Of a stretch of DNA of 64,000 nt, positions 1 through 8,408 are shown one piece after another (the first letter of the stretch is position 1; each line of letters opens with the position of its first letter). The notes under the pieces are model-generated. The model ran no database searches and was not told the DNA's origin. It was given only the letters and a program-made list of their open reading frames with translations. The stretch is from Luteolibacter luteus (GTDB taxonomy: Bacteria; Verrucomicrobiota; Verrucomicrobiia; Verrucomicrobiales; Akkermansiaceae), in NCBI RefSeq assembly GCF_012913485.1, contig NZ_CP051774.1, forward strand, positions 1-64,000. Direction: 5' to 3'. The position numbers and the translations under genes were made by a program.

Positions 1-180
1 GCCGCGCGTGCCTACTTCGGCATCGTCTTCGGCCGCACCGCCGCCATCAACAAAGCCGAGCGCGATGGCAAGTTCGACCGCGAAGGAGCAGACGCCTTCA
101 TCGACAAGCTCTTCGGCCTGCATGGGGAAGTATCCCGAGCGGAACGTCCTGAAGGAGGTGAAGCTGCTACGGAACTTTGA
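1..180 (+). CDS. C-terminal end of a hypothetical protein (truncated by window start)
   Basis: An open frame runs from the first base to a TGA at 178-180 and uses the GC-rich third positions typical of coding sequence here. The 59 visible residues (starting AARAYFGIVFGR) give no recognisable domain. Since a tail fibre gene follows on the same strand, a phage structural or assembly protein is possible, but this is inference from context only. The last 15 residues read less convincingly and might reflect a frame disturbance. Confidence 0.45.
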   Translation, partial: AARAYFGIVFGRTAAINKAERDGKFDREGADAFIDKLFGLHGEVSRAERPEGGEAATEL

Positions 181-270
181 GAAGGATCAAAAGGTACGAA
201 AGGCGTTCAAGCGGCTGGAATACAATTTTGAAAACCTGTTCCCAATCGAAAGGATGAAGACCTGTGGCTC

Positions 271-687
271 ATGATGCTTGAAGCATTCATGCGCGGCTTA
301 TCCCGCGATGTCCGCCGCACTGTCAACTACCTCCGCAATGGTGCCACCGTGCGCGAGGTCATCCATGAGAAGACCCTCGGCTTCCGACTCCAACCGCCAG
401 CGCGCGAACCTCGACCGACGCCCAGCCGCTATGCCATGTGGGAGGACGGAAGGAACTTCACCGCAGTAAGCACGTATCCAAAAAGAAGCTTGCTGGCAGT
501 AGAAGAGCCCGGGCCGGTTCCCTACCCTGCACGGAAATGGCTATCATCTCACAAGTTTCTCAATTCATCTTTACCGGCAACGGCTCGACCTCGGTTCCCT
601 ATGCACTGCCGCAGCTCCGCTTTGACGACGAATCGTGGTTGTCCGTCGAGAAGATCGATCGAACCAGCCGGGCGGTCACGCCATTGA
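271..687 (+). CDS. possible small phage ORF of unknown function, perhaps disrupted
   Basis: An ATG at 271 opens a 138-codon frame whose first 85 or so codons have GC-rich third positions and a plausible composition (MMLEAFMRGLSRDVRR...). The second half overlaps the tail fibre start at 537 and looks non-coding, so either only the first part is real or the gene is decayed. A shorter frame ending at 274 overlaps it by ATGA. I do not recognise the product. Low confidence; it is listed so that the space between 180 and 537 is not silently empty. Confidence 0.25.
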   Translation: MMLEAFMRGLSRDVRRTVNYLRNGATVREVIHEKTLGFRLQPPAREPRPTPSRYAMWEDGRNFTAVSTYPKRSLLAVEEPGPVPYPARKWLSSHKFLNSSLPATARPRFPMHCRSSALTTNRGCPSRRSIEPAGRSRH

Positions 688-3158
688 CACGCGGGTTTCA
701 CTACAAGATCACCGGCAACGGGCTGACGGGGACCGGACAAATCGTGACCCACGGCGGAGCCATCCCGGACAGCGATTACCTTCGGGTAAGCCGGAACACC
801 CCCTTGGAGCAGGAGAGCACCCTGACCGCGAACGGGAAGATTCCTTCCGCCACCCTCGAGCGCATGGCGGATTGGCGCGTGATGGCACAGATCGATGAAA
901 AGCGCCGGCAGGAAGAAGCTCTCAACCGATCCATTCACCTCCCGGACGGCGAGCTGCTTTTGCCTGCAGAGGAGGATCGCATGCAACTCGCCCCCGCTGC
1001 GGATCGCAAGGGCAAGTACGTCGGATTCGACCAAACCGGAAAGCTCGACGTCTTCACCCCGCTGGAGATCGCCTCGGCCTTCGACACCGACCTCGCCGAA
1101 GCCGTCTCAAGCGCCCTCAATGCGGCGAGCGAGGCTGACACGAGCGCTGCCAACGCTGCCACCTCAGCAAGCCAAGCCGCAACGTCAGCAATGGTTGCGG
1201 CTCCAACGATTGAAAGAAACCCCGGAAATCTTCTGAATCTTCGAAGGCATCTCCGTGCATTACTGAACCGGTCTGGCAATCCCGGTGTTGTAGGGCTCGG
1301 GGCTACCGGAGATTCCATTGCTCATACCGGTGGCCCATGGCATTGGATAACTGCAGCGCTCATCCAAACCTACGGTCTCGGCGGAGTAATGAGCGCCACA
1401 CTCGAAAATTCGCGTTACCAGGCGGCTACCTTCGATGCACCCGGCCTCACGCCTGTATTCACTGGCGGAGCCGCTTTCTACCCGGTAGCAACAGCCTCCG
1501 GCAGCTACATTTACACCCCCACCGGAAGCTACTTCATGATGCCTTCTGGCTCGACCGTCACCGAGAGCCCCCGAAACGCGACCCTGCTGACTCACTGGAA
1601 TTCAGTAAAAGCCATCTACGGCGTGAAAACGGGCGGAGGCAACCTGCAATTCCAGCTCAAGATAAACGGCGTGGTCGTCTCCACAAAAACAGTCAGCACG
1701 GTACCCGGAGCCGTCAATACTGGACCGGGGGTCAGCACAAATGGCGCTTCAGGCACGATCAACACAGTGGAATTCGTAGCCACCGATGGTCTTCCCCTCT
1801 GCGGATCCATCTCCCTAGTCACCACCTGTTCAACGAGCGAGTCCCACTACATCGGAACCTTCGTAAGAAGAGAAAAAGGAGTCGTCAGCGTCTCATTGGG
1901 ACGTGGTGGTAACAGCTATGTTCAGCATCAAACGATTCCTAACAGCACTTGGATACAGCTCGCCGCGATCTTCAACATTCAGGCATGGTGCCACGCTCAG
2001 AAAGGAGAACCGCAGTCTTCGATCGATTCACATTTGGACAAGATGAAGCTTCTTTTTCCCGGCAAGACGCACGTTTGTATCGGCAACTCACCAATTCAAC
2101 TTGATCCAGGCAACGGACAAAAAAGCGAACGCGATTATTGGCTCGCAGCCGCCGCACGGAACAACTTCTACTTCAACAATGGCTGGGACTACTTTTCGAG
2201 TTGGGCGGAGATCTCAGCGCTGGGATTCCAAGGAGACAACGTCCACCTGAGTGACGAGGCTCGCATCCTATGGGCCGAAGACATCCTCAGCCGCATTCGC
2301 GTCACTTCTCCCATCGGCGACACAGGTGGTGAGAGCCCGCTAGCGCTTGACTCTGAGGGAGAACTTATGACCGCCCGAGATTGGGCGATGATGAATGTCA
2401 TCGGCAGCACCACACGCGTATTCCCTCTTCTGAGCGACGCAGCCGATTCGGGCTTGCCGACCGGGATAACCAAGAATCTCTCAAAAGGAACATTCCTTCT
2501 GAACAACTCCACGAGCGCTGCAGCCAATACGATTGGCGGGGTCGAAATCGGAACCGGAGACAATGCTCACGGATTCGACAATTTTGCTTGGCGCTTCGAA
2601 CTCAATGAGGCCATCACGAGCCTCTACGGCACTCCGAGTCCAAACGGTTTCGTAAAGATCGCGATTCAGACTGGCTTTCCCGTTGTTGGCAACATCGACG
2701 CGGCTGGTATTGTTTGGGAGTTTGGATGCGACGTCGGGCCCCTTCCATGGGTAAGGTTTCACATCAGTGACGGCGCAATACACCAGACCAGCGAAAAGTT
2801 CTATATCCCGGTCACGACGCAGACGGTGGGCTACAATATAAACGGACTCACCCGCCACAAATTCGTGGTGATTTACCGCAACACAGGCACTCTAACCAAA
2901 AATCTTGAATGTTGGGTAGCTCCAAGCCGATCGGCACAGAACCCCGCCAGGGCCGAGAAACCCTTCATGTTCGCTCTGTGGCGCCCCTCCGTGGCGCAGC
3001 ACCATGTTTGGAACGACTCTGTTAACAAGCTAAGCTTCAATATTGGCTCGCGAACAGCAGCCCCCACGGTTAACTGGCACGCGCAGCTACTCTACTTCGA
3101 GAAGGACTCAAACATTGCAGCGGATAGCGGCTTTCGAAATCGACCTTGGATTTACTAA
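537..3158 (+). CDS. phage tail fibre protein with SGNH-type esterase domain
   Basis: An 873-residue protein. Its N-terminal 150 residues (MAIISQVSQFIFTGNGSTS...) resemble the virion-attachment domain of T7 gp17-type tail fibres, including the stretch around SATLERMADWRVMAQ where gp17-like proteins contact the tail. An Ala/Ser/Thr-rich segment (about residues 205-235) resembles the coiled region of fibres. After it comes an SGNH hydrolase fold: block I is GATGDSIAHT (nucleophile Ser in GDS), and block V is GDNVHLSD, giving the D-x-x-H pair. The C-terminal part is beta-rich. Such enzymes deacetylate or de-esterify host surface glycans during adsorption. The ATG at 537 was chosen over the upstream GTG at 438 because homology-like sequence begins there; the Shine-Dalgarno is weak. 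It ends directly against the convergent gene, with no spacer. Substrate unknown. Confidence 0.8.
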   Translation: MAIISQVSQFIFTGNGSTSVPYALPQLRFDDESWLSVEKIDRTSRAVTPLTRGFHYKITGNGLTGTGQIVTHGGAIPDSDYLRVSRNTPLEQESTLTANGKIPSATLERMADWRVMAQIDEKRRQEEALNRSIHLPDGELLLPAEEDRMQLAPAADRKGKYVGFDQTGKLDVFTPLEIASAFDTDLAEAVSSALNAASEADTSAANAATSASQAATSAMVAAPTIERNPGNLLNLRRHLRALLNRSGNPGVVGLGATGDSIAHTGGPWHWITAALIQTYGLGGVMSATLENSRYQAATFDAPGLTPVFTGGAAFYPVATASGSYIYTPTGSYFMMPSGSTVTESPRNATLLTHWNSVKAIYGVKTGGGNLQFQLKINGVVVSTKTVSTVPGAVNTGPGVSTNGASGTINTVEFVATDGLPLCGSISLVTTCSTSESHYIGTFVRREKGVVSVSLGRGGNSYVQHQTIPNSTWIQLAAIFNIQAWCHAQKGEPQSSIDSHLDKMKLLFPGKTHVCIGNSPIQLDPGNGQKSERDYWLAAAARNNFYFNNGWDYFSSWAEISALGFQGDNVHLSDEARILWAEDILSRIRVTSPIGDTGGESPLALDSEGELMTARDWAMMNVIGSTTRVFPLLSDAADSGLPTGITKNLSKGTFLLNNSTSAAANTIGGVEIGTGDNAHGFDNFAWRFELNEAITSLYGTPSPNGFVKIAIQTGFPVVGNIDAAGIVWEFGCDVGPLPWVRFHISDGAIHQTSEKFYIPVTTQTVGYNINGLTRHKFVVIYRNTGTLTKNLECWVAPSRSAQNPARAEKPFMFALWRPSVAQHHVWNDSVNKLSFNIGSRTAAPTVNWHAQLLYFEKDSNIAADSGFRNRPWIY

Positions 3159-5234
3159 CTAGGGAAGAACGGAAAGATTTACCTCTCCTGAGCCTCCCAG
3201 AGCATGGGTAAAAGTCTCAAGAGCTTGCTCCAGAATGCTCACATCTGCTCCCGTGCTGCAGGTGGCAACTGCCGCTTCGGGAGTCGCCGATAAAAATCCG
3301 GGAGCGTATTTGCCACCTCGGTGAAGCAGGAGGTCGCAGCGACGGAGACGCTCCTCATCCACTGCATTCGCCGCGGAGAGAGAGGGAATGACCAGCGAGC
3401 GCAGGTTTGCGAAGCCTTGCACCGCGACAAGATTCTCGCAGGCTTGAAAACCGGCTTCGGTGAGTTGGGCGCCTGAATCGATCGCACGCATTGCGATCAA
3501 CCTCGCGTCGCTGCTCATCGTGGCCAAGCGCTCGCTCGAATTGATCAGACGGACCGCTGCTCGGCAAAAGCGTTCGGCTCCGGTGTTCGGTATCTGGGAT
3601 GCCTGATACTGGGGATTCGAGAAATGCACTCCGTCATGCCTCGGAAACTCGGCCGTATCGACAAGCAGATACCGGGGTTCCCCACTCAATGCTTGCAACT
3701 GGCTCTCTCGCTGGCGGTACCCCGCTTCAATCTGAAGAGGGGTCAATGAGAAGCTGGGACTAAAGGCCACCCGCTCATAGATGAAAGTCATGTCATCATG
3801 ACCGGTGCTCTGGCGGATTGCCCTATTCCAAGCGACAGAGCGCGGTCCGTAGGTATCGGCTAACCAGTAAGGCTCTGTGTAGGCAAGGTTCCACTGCCCA
3901 TTCCCATTGGGTCGCCATAGTTTTGTGGAGTCGCCCATATCGGTCTCGCCCTGAACGAAAACGCACACTTTCCGAGGCTTCGGATGTTTCTTGAGATGAC
4001 TTACGCGAACATTCCAAGAATCGAGAATCCGGGTGCCCGAGTGATTCTCTCCAACCCAAGCCGCGGCGGTCCCGGATGGAGCCCCGCTGGGATCGTAGAA
4101 AGGACAAACCTCAAAGCCAGTGAGGTCGGGGTTGTCATTCATCCAGAGATTCAGAGGCGACCCTCCGTAATGACGACTGAAGGCGAGGGACACATTGCCC
4201 AATGCGGCGGGGAACTCCCGGCGCATGGCATCCACGCTACCCAGATAATTGCTCTGCCCGCCACCGTAGATCACGGTCACGGGCGGGTATTCCCCCCTTT
4301 TCTTCCGCTCCATCCAACGTAGCATTCGCACGGCATCATCGTCCGACAGGGCGTGGGGAAAAAAGGAAGCATAGCGGACGGTTAGAGGCGAGGAGGTAGT
4401 CGCAGCAAGATATCCGCAGCCGAGATTGAATCTACCTTGCTGAGATGTGGTTGGCGGAGTTGCTGTCATCTCGCGCTCATACCAGTCAAAGCGCACCTTG
4501 AGCGTGGTTCCCGTAGAGCGCAGCAACAAAACACGCCAATTGTCTGAAGGATGTGCAGCACACTCGTCCGAGCTAACGATAGACTTGTAGCCTGGCGTGA
4601 AGCTATTTAGGCCCGTATCGCGAAAGGAGACGTCAAGAGCACGCGCAGCGGTCACGTCGCAGCCGAATAACGATCGATCTTGCAATACCCCTTGCCGGAT
4701 CTTCATGAGCACCGCAAGAGTCCACTGCTGCCCGATCCCTCCCTCCCACATCGGGAACGAGAGATTGTCACCTTGGCCATCAAATACGATCCCCCCCCCT
4801 TGGAAGACTGGTTGATCCACTACTACTGGCTGAGCAACGGAGGAGATTCCACTTCCCGTCCACTGGTTCACTGGCTGTCCTTCCGCAGCCTGGGGAAAAT
4901 CGGTTTCGGCGTCGAGCTGCCACTTCGGGGAAAGATCGGTCGGTTCAAAATCCTCGGGCGCCACCGTAACTCTGAAGAACTTCCGTTCTCCCGTGCGAGG
5001 CTCCGTGTAAATCATGGGGAGACCATCGCCAATCCGGGGTGCACCAATGGGATCCCACGCCCCGGAAACGATGCCAGAACTCTCAAGTTGATACACCTGC
5101 CCAAGTGAGCTCTCCCATTCCAGATGGACCTCGTGCGCTGTAATCGACGAATCAATCAATGAAGGGAGCTCAACGAAACTGTCGCCCAAGGCAGTCAATC
5201 CGAGAATGATCCATACAGAGAGGGCAACGCGCAT
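3159..5234 (-). CDS. secreted SGNH/sialate O-acetylesterase-like protein with LamG-like domain
   Basis: A 691-residue protein with an N-terminal hydrophobic signal-like segment (residues 2-18). Residues 35-92 form a small beta module (VYQLESS ... FFRV) that recurs in other secreted proteins of this window. Residues 105-310 look like a LamG/concanavalin-type jelly roll. Residues 320-570 form an SGNH esterase of the SASA (sialate O-acetylesterase-like) type: GGGQSN (nucleophile Ser328), VQGETD (428-432) and DGVH (534-537). The remaining C-terminus is unassigned. It faces the tail fibre gene tail to tail with no gap. On the opposite strand between fibre and lysis genes, it looks like an independently expressed cargo gene of the element, although a host gene next to a prophage remnant is also possible. 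Confidence 0.72.
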   Translation of the reverse strand: MRVALSVWIILGLTALGDSFVELPSLIDSSITAHEVHLEWESSLGQVYQLESSGIVSGAWDPIGAPRIGDGLPMIYTEPRTGERKFFRVTVAPEDFEPTDLSPKWQLDAETDFPQAAEGQPVNQWTGSGISSVAQPVVVDQPVFQGGGIVFDGQGDNLSFPMWEGGIGQQWTLAVLMKIRQGVLQDRSLFGCDVTAARALDVSFRDTGLNSFTPGYKSIVSSDECAAHPSDNWRVLLLRSTGTTLKVRFDWYEREMTATPPTTSQQGRFNLGCGYLAATTSSPLTVRYASFFPHALSDDDAVRMLRWMERKKRGEYPPVTVIYGGGQSNYLGSVDAMRREFPAALGNVSLAFSRHYGGSPLNLWMNDNPDLTGFEVCPFYDPSGAPSGTAAAWVGENHSGTRILDSWNVRVSHLKKHPKPRKVCVFVQGETDMGDSTKLWRPNGNGQWNLAYTEPYWLADTYGPRSVAWNRAIRQSTGHDDMTFIYERVAFSPSFSLTPLQIEAGYRQRESQLQALSGEPRYLLVDTAEFPRHDGVHFSNPQYQASQIPNTGAERFCRAAVRLINSSERLATMSSDARLIAMRAIDSGAQLTEAGFQACENLVAVQGFANLRSLVIPSLSAANAVDEERLRRCDLLLHRGGKYAPGFLSATPEAAVATCSTGADVSILEQALETFTHALGGSGEVNLSVLP

Positions 5235-5607
5235 TTCCAGAAACCCGAGCTAAGCCAGATGAACAAGTCAAGTGATCAGACGAGGTTCCCTGTGGTTTTA
5301 ACGGATCTTTGACGGTGGAGTTCTTCACCCTTTCGTTCCATCGCGGAGGAAATGAGATCGCTCGCTATCGTCACCCGAGATTTTCCACCGTTCCTAGTTT
5401 CCGCTTTCTCTATTACCAGCCCCCCCCTCCGCTGGCAGTAGAAGCTTTGTGCGGCTTTGGGATAGGGTGTTCGTCGATCAACAAAACACGATTGACGAGA
5501 TGAACTCTGCGATGCTTTCGGGGCTTTCTTATTCTTATCCTCCGGGAGCCGGGAGGGGTGAATTCAATGGTGGGGACGGCGGCGGCGGGCCGGGAAGGGC
5601 TCGCGGT
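5235..5607. other. intergenic region between divergent esterase and lysis genes
   Basis: About 370 bases that should hold promoters for the leftward esterase and the rightward lysis cassette. I see no clear -35/-10 pair, terminator or RNA gene. A weak rightward open frame (ATG at 5449 or 5500) runs into the lipoprotein below, but the segment before 5608 has a low-complexity Gly-rich composition and is probably not translated. Confidence 0.4.
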
Positions 5608-5835
5608 GTGTTGCGGTATTTGGTGCTGCTGGCCTTGGCCTGCTTGCTGGCATGGGCTTTCAGCGGTTGTGCGGAGGCGAGGATGCGGGTGACTTCAGCG
5701 GGTAGGCCGGAGAGTTCCCGGAAGGCCATCCGGCAGGCGGCGGGGCAGGATTCCTGGTGCTGCATCGGGGAACCGGCAGGGGCGCGGTCCCAGCAACCGC
5801 GAAGCGGGTTAGAGGGAGAAAGGAGGACGAAATAA
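5608..5835 (+). CDS. small lipoprotein upstream of endolysin, candidate spanin or lysis accessory
   Basis: Starting at the GTG at 5608 (purine-rich GGGAAGGG lies six bases upstream) gives 75 residues with a textbook lipoprotein signal: a basic start, the hydrophobic run YLVLLALACLLAW and the lipobox FSGC, with Cys21 as lipidation site. The mature part is only about 55 residues, polar and basic. It ends one base before the lysozyme ATG, so translation is likely coupled. Position and size fit an outer-membrane spanin (Rz1-like) or similar lysis protein, but it is not proline-rich as Rz1 is and no inner-membrane partner is visible. The lipoprotein call is good; the lysis role is inferred from position. 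Confidence 0.5.
   Translation: MLRYLVLLALACLLAWAFSGCAEARMRVTSAGRPESSRKAIRQAAGQDSWCCIGEPAGARSQQPRSGLEGERRTK
5819..5826 (+). promoter_or_regulatory. strong Shine-Dalgarno of the lysozyme gene
   Basis: AAAGGAGG lies ten bases before the ATG at 5837. It fixes the lysozyme start and is one of few canonical ribosome binding sites in the window. Confidence 0.75.
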
Positions 5836-5836
5836 G

Positions 5837-6427
5837 ATGAGCATCGGAAGCTTCCTTCGAAACCTGAGCGCGCCGTTCCGCGGACTGTTCTTCAATCTGA
5901 TCGATCACGATCCCTATTCAAAAAAGCCGGAGCCGGAGAGCGCGCCGCCGCAGCGCAAGCAGCGCGAGGTGAATGCCCGGGGGATCGAGCTGATCAAGCA
6001 CTTCGAGGGCTGCTACCTGAGCGCCTATCGGGATAGCGTCGGCGTGTGGACCATCGGCTACGGACACACCGGCCTAGTGCATCGCGATGGCACCGTGAAG
6101 GCGGGAAGGACCATCACCCAGAAGGAGGCGGAGGAACTCCTGCGCCACGATCTTCAGGTCTTCGCCAAACGCGTCACCGAGGGCACGTCGGTGCCATTGA
6201 GCGATGACCAATTCGCAGCACTGGTCTCCTTCGACTTCAATACGGGCGGATTCCTGAAGTCCACCTTGCGAAAGAAGCTGAATGCGCGGGATTACATGGC
6301 AGCAGCAGAACAACTGCTCCTGTGGGACAAGGCCGGCGGCAAGAGATTGCGCGGACTGACACGGCGACGCAGGTCGGAACGGAGGCTCTTCCTGGGAGAG
6401 GACGACTTCATCGAGCGAGAGTCCTGA
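5837..6427 (+). CDS. phage-type lysozyme (endolysin), glycoside hydrolase family 24
   Basis: A 196-residue muramidase that cleaves the MurNAc-GlcNAc bond of peptidoglycan to release phage. Residues 46-190 form the GH24 domain. The T4 lysozyme triad is conserved with exact spacing: Glu57 (in HFEGC), Asp66 (in YRDSVG) and Thr72 (in WTIGYGH), matching Glu11, Asp20 and Thr26. The N-terminal 45 residues are an extra, proline- and charge-rich leader with a weakly hydrophobic patch (FRGLFFNLID); they could be a signal-anchor, as in SAR endolysins, or a linker. The gene lies between a lipoprotein and a putative holin, forming a lysis cassette. Confidence 0.9.
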   Translation: MSIGSFLRNLSAPFRGLFFNLIDHDPYSKKPEPESAPPQRKQREVNARGIELIKHFEGCYLSAYRDSVGVWTIGYGHTGLVHRDGTVKAGRTITQKEAEELLRHDLQVFAKRVTEGTSVPLSDDQFAALVSFDFNTGGFLKSTLRKKLNARDYMAAAEQLLLWDKAGGKRLRGLTRRRRSERRLFLGEDDFIERES

Positions 6428-6519
6428 AGTACGAGATCCATGGTAGTAGACCCCAAGGACGGCAACCGGAAACACCCGCCATCCCCCGCTCCAAGTGAAC
6501 ATCACATCCACTTTTAATC

Positions 6520-6945
6520 ATGCTTGCTGCATTCTTTGAGAAACTCTTCTTCGGTGCCGCCGTGCTGGTCGCGAGCGCACTTGGCTGGACCGGCGCGATC
6601 CTTTCCGAGGGCGAATGGCGCTGGCTCTGCATCGCGTTCACCAGCTCGATCCTGATGGGAACCCTGGTGGCACTCATCGTAAAGGGCCCTACGGACACGA
6701 TGAAGGTAACCATCGGTCGGACCGGCGTGGCAATCCTGGTCGGAACACTCGGCACGCGGGAAATCGTGATCCAGTGGGGCATCCAGGCCTTCCAGGGCGA
6801 TGCCATCCGCCTCGCCGGCTGGGCAGCTGCCATGACCCTGATCGGCATGACCGTCGGCTACCCCCTCATCCTGCTCTTGAATACGCGCGGAAAGAGCATC
6901 GCGCGGAGATGGCTGGAGAGATGGTCGGGGAAAGAGGGCGAATGA
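6520..6945 (+). CDS. small polytopic membrane protein, putative holin
   Basis: A 141-residue protein with about four hydrophobic segments (residues 6-28, 34-56, 66-85 and 99-121) and a short basic C-terminal tail (RRWLERWSGKEGE). Small membrane proteins with a charged tail directly after an endolysin are commonly holins, which permeabilise the inner membrane to trigger lysis. No family motif is identifiable by eye, so the assignment rests on topology and position. There is no Shine-Dalgarno before the ATG. Confidence 0.55.
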   Translation: MLAAFFEKLFFGAAVLVASALGWTGAILSEGEWRWLCIAFTSSILMGTLVALIVKGPTDTMKVTIGRTGVAILVGTLGTREIVIQWGIQAFQGDAIRLAGWAAAMTLIGMTVGYPLILLLNTRGKSIARRWLERWSGKEGE

Positions 6946-6969
6946 CCCGCCGCCCATGAAAGTTGAGGC

Positions 6970-7490
6970 TTGAGATCGCATGCGGATGACAATCTTCTTC
7001 CCTCACTAAATCCCGCATCTCCAGACAAGTCGCAGCCGCATCCCGATCAAGAAACGATCGATGCGTGGCAGACGGATGCCGCGGAGAAGGACAAGCTGAA
7101 GGTCCGCGAGCAAGAGGTCGAGGAGACGCTGGCGCGGAAGCGCTCCCGGGCGACCCATCTGATCGGCTGGCTGCCATACATCGGGAAGAAAAGAACAAGC
7201 AGCTCCTCGATCGATTCCCGGACGAAGTCCGGATGGCGGATGAGTATCTGAGGACTCATGGATCCTCCGCGCGCGCCTTCCATGAAATCATGTCCTCTCC
7301 GGTCATCCGCGACTTCAGCGTCTTCTGGGAACCCAATGCCATGGGCGTATCCTATCTCATGAAGACCCCGGCCGAGGACGCGGATAAAAAGCAAATCCGC
7401 GAGGCCACCCGCTTGGATGAAACTTCCCTCCGGTCAATGGTCGAGGATCCAGCTGGAATTCCTGATACCGGAGCTTGGGACTTGAGATAA
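6970..7490 (+). pseudogene. broken first copy of a tandem membrane-protein family
   Basis: From the TTG at 6970 the frame encodes an N-terminus that matches the next two genes (ASPDKSQPHPDQETIDAW... LIGWLPYIGKK compared with SPDEEGQSAWQ... RILGLMMVGG). At about 7190 the match moves to another frame, which reads NKQLLDRFPDEVRMADEYL, the counterpart of NKQLIHMFPKEVQLAENYL in the intact gene at 7518. The transmembrane middle, about 140 codons in the intact copies, is missing. This is therefore an internal deletion with a frameshift. The C-terminal part after the conserved helix has diverged. The frame ends at 7490 in a TTGAGATAA that overlaps the conserved leader of the next copy. Confidence 0.7.
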
Positions 7491-7517
7491 GGTGCGAGCC
7501 GGGCTTCCCTTGCCTCA

Positions 7518-8381
7518 TTGAATAGCGATTCTCCAAATGAAGCGGGACACACCGCATGGCAGGCCATGGCGGAAGCGAAGGATCACGCGCAGATCCTCAC
7601 GCAGGACGAGGAGGAGCGCCACGCCAGAAAGCACTCCATCCCAACGCGAATCCTCGGGTGGATGTTGATCGCCGGGTTCATCCTTGAAACCACGAGCTCA
7701 CTGTTCAGCCAGCATCTCGACTTGGGCGGGCTGCTCTATTTCGTCGCCGGCATCGTCATCCTTATGGGTAGCCAGACCGCGCTTCGCTTTGTCGCCTTCT
7801 GTGGCATCCTCATGATGCTGCTGAATTTGGGACAGCTCATCTGGTCGCTGGCCATGGATCAGCCGGTGAAGCTGAAGCGGGAGTGGCTGGACTACCGGGA
7901 GCTCCGCTTCTGGACAGCCTTCGTCTTCCCCGCGCTCTTCATGTTTGGCGAAAGCCTGCTTGCCTTGGTCGCCCTGCGTCAGCGACAGCTCCCCTACTGG
8001 ACCAGGATGGTGAAGATCTTCACCGCAGCGTTCATCGTGATCTTCCTCGCCATCTCCCTGATAAGGGTCACCACGGACCTGAGGAACAAGCAGCTGATCC
8101 ACATGTTCCCGAAGGAAGTGCAGCTCGCGGAGAATTACCTGCGCACCCATGGGACGATGATCTCATCCCCCGCGACCGATGGACCGCAGGCCGAAATCAA
8201 GGCACTGCCATCCCTACACTCGATCTCCTTCTCGGAGGGAGGCACGAGAGGATGGGAATGGACAAGCAGTGCCTCCGTTCCTCCGGACCCGATCCAGAGG
8301 GCAACCCACCCGGTGAGATTGCCATCGGGCAAGTGGGGAAAGATTGAATTCGAGTTCATCGCCCGCGGGGACCAGCCCTAA
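7518..8381 (+). CDS. membrane protein of unknown function, tandem paralogue 2
   Basis: A 287-residue protein starting at a TTG. It has a polar, acidic N-terminus (residues 1-40), then about five membrane segments between residues 45 and 185, and a soluble C-terminal domain of about 100 residues. It is clearly paralogous to the next gene: shared blocks include ARKHSIPTRILG compared with ASGHSVSTRILG, FMFGESLLALV compared with YMFGESLLAFV, FPKEVQLAENYLRTHG, and the near-identical WTSSASVPPD followed by a THxVxLPSGxWxxIEFEFI pattern. Neither the family nor its function is recognised. Its place beside phage lysis genes could mean immunity or a moron function, but nothing in the sequence shows that. 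Confidence 0.7.
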   Translation: MNSDSPNEAGHTAWQAMAEAKDHAQILTQDEEERHARKHSIPTRILGWMLIAGFILETTSSLFSQHLDLGGLLYFVAGIVILMGSQTALRFVAFCGILMMLLNLGQLIWSLAMDQPVKLKREWLDYRELRFWTAFVFPALFMFGESLLALVALRQRQLPYWTRMVKIFTAAFIVIFLAISLIRVTTDLRNKQLIHMFPKEVQLAENYLRTHGTMISSPATDGPQAEIKALPSLHSISFSEGGTRGWEWTSSASVPPDPIQRATHPVRLPSGKWGKIEFEFIARGDQP

Positions 8382-8408
8382 CAGCAAGCGCGGAACAGAA
8401 GTTGCGGC

